A stretch of DNA of 9,821 nucleotides from Microcaldota archaeon (lineage in GTDB: Archaea > Micrarchaeota > Micrarchaeia > Burarchaeales > Burarchaeaceae). Both the position numbers and the translations under genes were made by a program. The DNA lies in assembly GCA_003660965.1 (NCBI GenBank), contig QMVF01000020.1:1-9821 (forward strand), read 5' to 3'. Position 1 is the stretch's first letter; each line of letters begins with the position of its first letter. This document shows, one piece after another, positions 6,240 through 9,821 of this stretch. The notes below the pieces were generated by a model. It worked only from the letters and a program-made list of their open reading frames with translations. It did no database searches and had not been told where the DNA came from.

Positions 6240-6428
6240 TTGGCTGCTACTACAACGGATGAATTGAACAGGTTCGAGAAGGCGCGGCTTATAGGGGCTA
6301 GGGCACTACAGCTTGCAATGGGTGCGCCGCCCTTAATAGAAGTGCAGGATCTTACCAATACTGTTGGAATTGCGTTTGAGGAGTTTGAAAAAGGCGCCAT
6401 ACCCTTGGTTGTAATAAGGGGAGGCTAG
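6240..6428 (+). CDS. rpoK: DNA-directed RNA polymerase subunit K (Rpo6/Rpb6 homologue)
   Basis: RpoK is the archaeal counterpart of eukaryotic Rpb6 and bacterial omega; it helps assemble and stabilise the polymerase. The 62-residue protein carries the family core LNRFEKARLIGARALQLAMGAP followed by IAFEEFEKGAIPLVVIR, which matches the usual TxFExARxxGARALQ and ExxxGxIPLxxxR pattern. Length is normal for archaea (about 55-70). I prefer TTG 6240 because GGTG (6230-6233) lies six bases upstream, the same geometry as dnaG. The in-frame GTG at 6231, which would add three residues, is part of that site and is less likely. In many archaea rpoK lies near rpoN and ribosomal protein genes; here no such neighbours are visible. 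The stop overlaps the convergent membrane-protein gene through CTAG. Confidence 0.92.
   Translation: MAATTTDELNRFEKARLIGARALQLAMGAPPLIEVQDLTNTVGIAFEEFEKGAIPLVVIRGG
6425..6428. other. Convergent stop-codon overlap (CTAG)
   Basis: The palindrome CTAG ends both genes: TAG (6426-6428) for rpoK on the + strand and TAG read from 6427-6425 for the membrane protein on the - strand. Confidence 0.9.
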
Positions 6429-7084
6429 TCGAATTCAAACGGGGCTGAAAGCAGCCTTATTTTAAAAACTGCTGCCTCTGAACCCAGAAGAACGCGCTTT
6501 TGCTTATCCACCCACAGAATATGCTCTATGGTTGCAGGTGCTGATCCTGTGATTATGCGTTCAGTGCTGGCGCGAACCTTGAAGGCCTCCCTTCCCCTGT
6601 AAGTTTCAACGCCCAGAAACTGTATGGTTAATCTGGTAATGTCTTCGAGTTCCACTGGGTCGGGATAAATTATTCTGGTTTCCGAATTCCATACAAACCC
6701 TTCCTCTAGGGCAAGCATCCAGGGCTGAGAGATGTCGAGGGAAAGTGACGAGTTCTTTACCTGTCCTGTTGAAACGTAAACGCACAGATCGGTTTCTGCC
6801 TGCAGTTCGGAGTTGGATGCATCCGCATGTACATTCATGCAGTCGTTTGAAAGTCCCATTACGGAATAGGTTACGTTGCTAAGCTCGCCCGAGAGGTTGT
6901 ATTCGTATCTGTAGACCTCTCCGGGAAGAAGCTGTAGCTGTACGTTGGGCGTAAGCGGGTCTTCCTCTGTTTCCAGCTTGGTTTGAGAAAGGTCTATTGG
7001 CTGGGAGAAGAATGCGAAGGCTATTATGAAGAATAGCAGTATTGGAACGATGTACCATATGAGAGTCGAGCGTGAAATGCGCAC
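6425..7084 (-). CDS. N-terminally anchored extracytoplasmic protein of unknown function
   Basis: I do not recognise this family. The 219 residues begin with a short basic segment (Arg 2 and 5) followed by one hydrophobic helix (about 8-26, LIWYIVPILLFFIIAFAFF), so the rest should lie outside the membrane, anchored or cleaved. The outer part looks mostly beta-strand, with two cysteines (C82 and C101) that could form a disulfide and Asn-X-Ser/Thr sequons at 63, 70 and 111 suited to archaeal N-glycosylation. Its C-terminal half has a YRGREAFKVR strand followed by EHILWVDKQKRVLLG (187-201), a pattern reminiscent of beta-sheet lipid carriers such as LolA/LppX, but this is only a resemblance. Start is GTG 7084 with no GGTG site, 27 bases from an AT core shared with the divergent metallopeptidase gene. 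Confidence 0.75.
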   Translation of the reverse strand: MRISRSTLIWYIVPILLFFIIAFAFFSQPIDLSQTKLETEEDPLTPNVQLQLLPGEVYRYEYNLSGELSNVTYSVMGLSNDCMNVHADASNSELQAETDLCVYVSTGQVKNSSLSLDISQPWMLALEEGFVWNSETRIIYPDPVELEDITRLTIQFLGVETYRGREAFKVRASTERIITGSAPATIEHILWVDKQKRVLLGSEAAVFKIRLLSAPFEFD

Positions 7085-7107
7085 AACAAGAAAAGAGCTG
7101 TGAAGGC

Positions 7108-7114
7108 TTTAATT
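7108..7114. promoter_or_regulatory. Shared TATA-like core of a divergent promoter
   Basis: The 51 bases between GTG 7084 (-) and ATG 7136 (+) contain TTTAATT at 7108-7114. Its centre lies 27 and 25 bases from the two start codons. Neither gene has a GGTG site, so both mRNAs may be leaderless. A second AT stretch, GTTTAAATC (7127-7135), abuts the + strand start. Confidence 0.5.
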
Positions 7115-7135
7115 GGCTTTGTGCATGTTTAAATC

Positions 7136-7510
7136 ATGAAATCAGAGAAGGCGCATGATGTGCAGGAAAGACTTATGGAGCTCCTTCGGAGCGGCGAGTT
7201 CCCGCATGTGAATGCATACAGAATAATATGCATGCGCTCGCGCGGGGCAAAGGCACGGGCTTATGCGAGAATCTGGAGCATGCCCTCCATATGGCAGAGT
7301 GCTCTTGAGATTGAACCGTTTTACATCATAGAGGTGCTGAGTGAGCACTTTGACAAGCTTGAAGAGCAGAGGAAGGACCGAGTGCTTATTCACGAGCTGC
7401 TTCACATACCAAAGAAATTCAGCGGAGGGCTGGTACCTCACCGGTGCTTTGGAAAGAAGATTGATGAGAAGAGGGTTGAGGAGATTTATGAGAGAATCAA
7501 GAGGGGCTAG
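7136..7510 (+). CDS. Small putative zinc metallopeptidase (COG4900 / phage-metallopeptidase type)
   Basis: The 124-residue protein carries a zincin signature: HELLH (H86, E87, H90) and a third candidate ligand, H102, in SGGLVPHRCF. HELLHIPxxFxGGLxxH is typical of the small predicted metallopeptidases of COG4900 and the related putative phage metallopeptidase family, found in archaea and viruses. The N-terminal half (about 1-50) is helical and basic, and the segment ARAYARIWSMPSIW (41-54) precedes a hydrophobic FYIIEVL stretch and the active-site helix. No signal peptide is present, so it should act in the cytoplasm; the substrate is not known. Unpaired cysteines C32 and C104 are notable, the latter two residues after the third His. 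ATG 7136 has no GGTG site and fits a leaderless start. The stop overlaps the KaiC-like gene through CTAG. Confidence 0.82.
   Translation: MKSEKAHDVQERLMELLRSGEFPHVNAYRIICMRSRGAKARAYARIWSMPSIWQSALEIEPFYIIEVLSEHFDKLEEQRKDRVLIHELLHIPKKFSGGLVPHRCFGKKIDEKRVEEIYERIKRG
7507..7510. other. Convergent stop-codon overlap (CTAG)
   Basis: CTAG supplies TAG (7508-7510) to the metallopeptidase gene and, on the other strand, TAG (7509-7507) to the KaiC-like gene. This is the third such overlap in the window. Confidence 0.9.
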
Positions 7511-8199
7511 AACAGGTGCTCGTTCGGGTAAATCCGGATCCCGTTGTTTGTGAAGCGCATTGGGAAGAGGCGCTCGTTGTACTTGGTTCCTCTCATTTTT
7601 ATGACTTCTAGTGCGCGGAAGCGCTGTTCTCCCTTTCGAATGTTGTAAAGATAAATTACTCCGTCTGAAAGTGGCTCTATGTCAAAGCGGGCGTGGGGAG
7701 TTCCGAATGAATCAGGTCTGCTGTCTGCCGTGAGCATTATGGTGCAGCCCCATTTCTTAAGCTTTGTGAGAAGCTTGACCACCTCCTGCCTTTTACGAAG
7801 CTCGTTCTCATACATTACTGTAAAGGAAGTTATGGTATCAAGAACCACCCTCTGAATCTTCATATCGTCAATCTTGTCATGAATCATGAGTTCCTGCGAA
7901 AGGAATCTATCCACCTCATGTGGGAGGTATTCCATAAAGAGGAATTTGCCGTCTTTTTCAAGCTTTTTGAAATTCCATCCATAGGCGGCCATGAATTGGT
8001 AGACTTTGTCCTTGTCTTCCTCAAAGGAGATGTAAAGCCCGTTTTCATCTGATTTTGTAATTCCATTGTGGAGGAATTGCAGGGAGAAGGTGGATTTTCC
8101 GCTTCCAGTACCTCCTGCTGTTGAAATTATGCTTCCCTTTGGATACCCTCCTCCAAGCGCTTCGTCAAGGCCTTTTAGGCCAGTGGTTACGCGGTTCAT
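7507..8199 (-). CDS. Single-domain KaiC-like RecA-superfamily ATPase
   Basis: This 230-residue protein is one KaiC-type ATPase domain. Visible motifs are the N-terminal TGLKGLDEALGGGYPKGS (6-23), Walker A GGTGSGKST (29-37), the paired acidic residues in YISFEED (E60, E61; catalytic in KaiC), Walker B RVVLDTITSF (117-126), and a C-terminal IKMRGTKYNERLFPMRF (200-216) that closes the domain in archaeal relatives. Archaea carry many such single-domain paralogues with roles in signalling or motility (ArlH is one); no arl genes are adjacent, so I do not call it ArlH. All ATPase residues are intact. ATG 8199 has no GGTG site, only CAGG about eight bases upstream, and an AT core lies about 22 bases away. 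Its partner and output are unknown. Confidence 0.92.
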   Translation of the reverse strand: MNRVTTGLKGLDEALGGGYPKGSIISTAGGTGSGKSTFSLQFLHNGITKSDENGLYISFEEDKDKVYQFMAAYGWNFKKLEKDGKFLFMEYLPHEVDRFLSQELMIHDKIDDMKIQRVVLDTITSFTVMYENELRKRQEVVKLLTKLKKWGCTIMLTADSRPDSFGTPHARFDIEPLSDGVIYLYNIRKGEQRFRALEVIKMRGTKYNERLFPMRFTNNGIRIYPNEHLF

Positions 8200-8216
8200 A
8201 GCAAAACCTGCGATAA

Positions 8217-8227
8217 GATATTAAAAC
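8217..8227. promoter_or_regulatory. Shared TATA-like core of a divergent promoter
   Basis: The sequence between ATG 8199 (-) and ATG 8249 (+), 49 bases, contains GATATTAAAAC. Its centre is about 27 bases from the Lon-like start and 22-23 from the KaiC-like start. A second AT stretch, AAGTTAATTT (8231-8240), is an alternative core for the - strand gene, giving a leader of about 10 bases. Confidence 0.45.
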
Positions 8228-8248
8228 TCAAAGTTAATTTGAATGCAT

Positions 8249-9821
8249 ATGCGCTCGACAAACTTAATAATATTAACAGTGGCGCTGGTGATGCTTGTCG
8301 GAATTATTGCCGGCGAGTGTAAGGAGGGCAGCGCGAGCATGCTGGTTCCGGCTGTTGTCGGTGATGAAGGTCATATGCTCGAAATCTCTGTGGAAGTAAA
8401 GGAAGGGGACGGATCGATATTCATGTCAACCGAACCATATGTAGGAGTGCAGACGCAGAATTCTGAAAGAATAGCCGTTTCCGTTGCCAGCAGGCTGCTT
8501 GCAATAGACCTTAGCGAATGCGATGTGCTTTTCAGAATAGGGGAAGGGAATGGGCTTGCAGAGGCTGTAGATGGCCCCAGCGCCGGCGCTGCCATGACCA
8601 TAATGCTGCTCTCTGTTTTGAATGAAACTCCGATGATACCTGAATTCAGCATGACAGGTACAATTGAGGCTGATGGATCTGTAGGCTCGGTGGGAGGAGT
8701 GAGTGCAAAGGCAGAGGCTGCTGCTCAGAGCGGAGTCGCTGTGTTCATAACGCCCAGGCTAGACATATATGAGCGCATGCTGCTAAGCGGAGTTAAAAAG
8801 AGGCACGAAATAGGAGTTTATGAAGTGAGGGATATTTTTCAGGCTGCCTCCATTGCACTTGGAGGAAACATTCCGGAGGAGCCTGAGAATAAATACATAG
8901 GAACTGAAATTCCTGAGAACCTTGGGCTTTATGCGCTACCTGCTTCTGAAGAATTGGAAAGGTTCGTTCAGATTGCTGAGGAAACTCTGGAGGATGCGGA
9001 AGGTGAAGTGGAGGCGGCCGAGCAAAGAGGAGATGGGGAATTTGATGAATATTTTGAGGGAGAAATAGCTGCTGCGCATAGGCTGCTGGATGCGGGCTAT
9101 TATTATTCTGGAGCGAATCTTGCATTCTTGACAATGGTTGATGCAAGCATAGTTGGAAGGGAGGCAACCCAGGAGGAAGTTGCAGCTACTAGACGCGAGG
9201 TGCTTGGCTGCCTGGTTGGTCTTCAGAAACCGGAGTTGAGAATGGACAACCTGGATGAGGTGTTTGGCGGGGAAGTTAGAAAGATGTGGGTGCGCATTAA
9301 ACTCGAGGAAGTGGAACAGAACGAGGCAGAAGGAGTTGAAGCTAATATTTACAAGCTTAGGGAAATGGAGTATGCAAGGCAGTGGTGCAAGCTTGTTGAA
9401 AGGCTTTATGAGTACGAGGGGCAGGGCAATGTACTTGAGGAAAACTTGTTAGAGGTACTGGCTATGGAGAAATTGGAGGAGGCTCAGGCCATGGCAAGTG
9501 CCGCAAACGAGGATTTGAAATGGCACGTGGCTGCGGCTGAGAGGGCATACGATAATGGAAATTACGGGGCAGCCATTTACGATTCTGCGTATGCGATAGG
9601 CATGTATTCTGCTGATGTGGAGATGGTTGAGATGAGCCCCTCAAGTATTAGAAAAGAGGTTGAGCTGTTTTTGGAGAGTGATGTTGAGGGACTGTGGCCC
9701 AATCTTTACAAGATGCAGGTTGCATATTATTATTCAGCAGGGGAAGCGGACTTGGCCACTGCCTACAGGATGGCGAGGTTTGTAGAGGAGCTTGATGAGG
9801 CAAGGGCAGAGAGTATTTTGG
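8249..9821 (+). CDS. Extracytoplasmic Lon-like (S16) serine protease without AAA+ domain, 3' end missing
   Basis: The frame is open to the window edge (524 complete codons seen). A hydrophobic segment (about 5-22, NLIILTVALVMLVGIIAG) looks like a signal peptide or anchor. The Lon-type proteolytic domain follows: GEGNGLAEAVDGPSAGAAM (98-116) holds Ser111 and SMTGTIEADGSVGSVGGVSAKAEAA (134-158) holds Lys154. The 43-residue Ser-Lys spacing equals that of E. coli Lon (679/722). There is no ATPase domain, as in archaeal COG1750-type predicted secreted proteases. Beyond about 230 the protein is helical and acidic, with three similar A..Y...G segments (near 281-300, 430-451 and 490-511) that suggest TPR-like repeats. 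It probably acts at the cell surface without ATP. ATG 8249 fits a leaderless start; an in-frame ATG at 8243 directly follows a stop codon and is the only upstream alternative. Confidence 0.88.
   Translation, partial: MRSTNLIILTVALVMLVGIIAGECKEGSASMLVPAVVGDEGHMLEISVEVKEGDGSIFMSTEPYVGVQTQNSERIAVSVASRLLAIDLSECDVLFRIGEGNGLAEAVDGPSAGAAMTIMLLSVLNETPMIPEFSMTGTIEADGSVGSVGGVSAKAEAAAQSGVAVFITPRLDIYERMLLSGVKKRHEIGVYEVRDIFQAASIALGGNIPEEPENKYIGTEIPENLGLYALPASEELERFVQIAEETLEDAEGEVEAAEQRGDGEFDEYFEGEIAAAHRLLDAGYYYSGANLAFLTMVDASIVGREATQEEVAATRREVLGCLVGLQKPELRMDNLDEVFGGEVRKMWVRIKLEEVEQNEAEGVEANIYKLREMEYARQWCKLVERLYEYEGQGNVLEENLLEVLAMEKLEEAQAMASAANEDLKWHVAAAERAYDNGNYGAAIYDSAYAIGMYSADVEMVEMSPSSIRKEVELFLESDVEGLWPNLYKMQVAYYYSAGEADLATAYRMARFVEELDEARAESIL

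Noticed and set aside
7507..8199. KaiC-like gene as ArlH of the archaellum
   Set aside because: No arlI, arlJ or archaellin genes are nearby and the motifs are general to single-domain KaiC-like ATPases.
8371..8652. Open frame of 93 codons on the - strand
   Set aside because: It is antisense to the Lon-like protease domain, whose catalytic motifs fix the + strand frame as the real gene.
8793..9167. Open frame of 124 codons on the - strand
   Set aside because: It is antisense to the Lon-like gene; its Gln/Pro/His-rich product is what the complement of Glu/Ala-rich helical coding sequence would give.
1..9821. Defence island, CRISPR array, prophage or insertion sequence
   Set aside because: No direct repeat array, transposase, integrase, terminal inverted repeat or recognisable defence gene set was seen; the metallopeptidase family also occurs in phages, but one gene is not enough.

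Overview
The window looks like a piece of an archaeal chromosome. The evidence is an archaeal-type DnaG with an N-terminal KYVVHA-like start, an RNA polymerase subunit K (Rpb6 homologue), a CPSF-like beta-CASP nuclease, an archaeal extracytoplasmic Lon-like (S16) protease, a single-domain KaiC-like ATPase and a small COG4900-like metallopeptidase. Promoter-like AT cores lie about 25 bases from start codons, GGTG ribosome binding sites occur, and several genes look leaderless. The sequence does not fix the lineage; a Euryarchaeote or a small-genome (DPANN-type) archaeon would both fit. I see no rRNA, tRNA, CRISPR array, insertion sequence or phage module.

Layout. Bases 44-1722 (+) hold a small Toprim protein followed closely by dnaG. 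Bases 1719-4664 (-) hold a tightly packed operon, in transcription order beta-CASP RNase, LacD-like aldolase homologue and NH3-dependent NAD+ synthetase; its end overlaps the end of dnaG. A 51-base divergent promoter separates it from a transglutaminase-fold protein (4716-5384, +). A 154-base G-rich gap with one clear TATA box leads to an unrecognised 215-residue protein (5539-6186, +), then rpoK (+). From there genes alternate: rpoK ends tail to tail with an N-terminally anchored membrane protein (-); that gene is head to head with the small metallopeptidase (+); the metallopeptidase ends tail to tail with the KaiC-like ATPase (-); and the ATPase is head to head with the Lon-like protease (+), which runs off the right edge.

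Most genes are housekeeping: DNA priming and RNA turnover (DnaG also binds the archaeal exosome), transcription (RpoK), RNA 3'-end processing or decay (beta-CASP) and NAD synthesis. The most interesting signals are architectural and active-site related. Three head-to-head pairs have start codons 49-51 bases apart around one AT-rich core. Three tail-to-tail pairs share a four-base CTAR stop overlap. The LacD-like protein appears to lack both the Schiff-base lysine and the phosphate-binding arginine, and the transglutaminase-fold protein has Glu where the nucleophilic Cys should be. I do not see a convincing new multi-gene system; the candidates are individual divergent proteins and an unusually regular compact gene layout.
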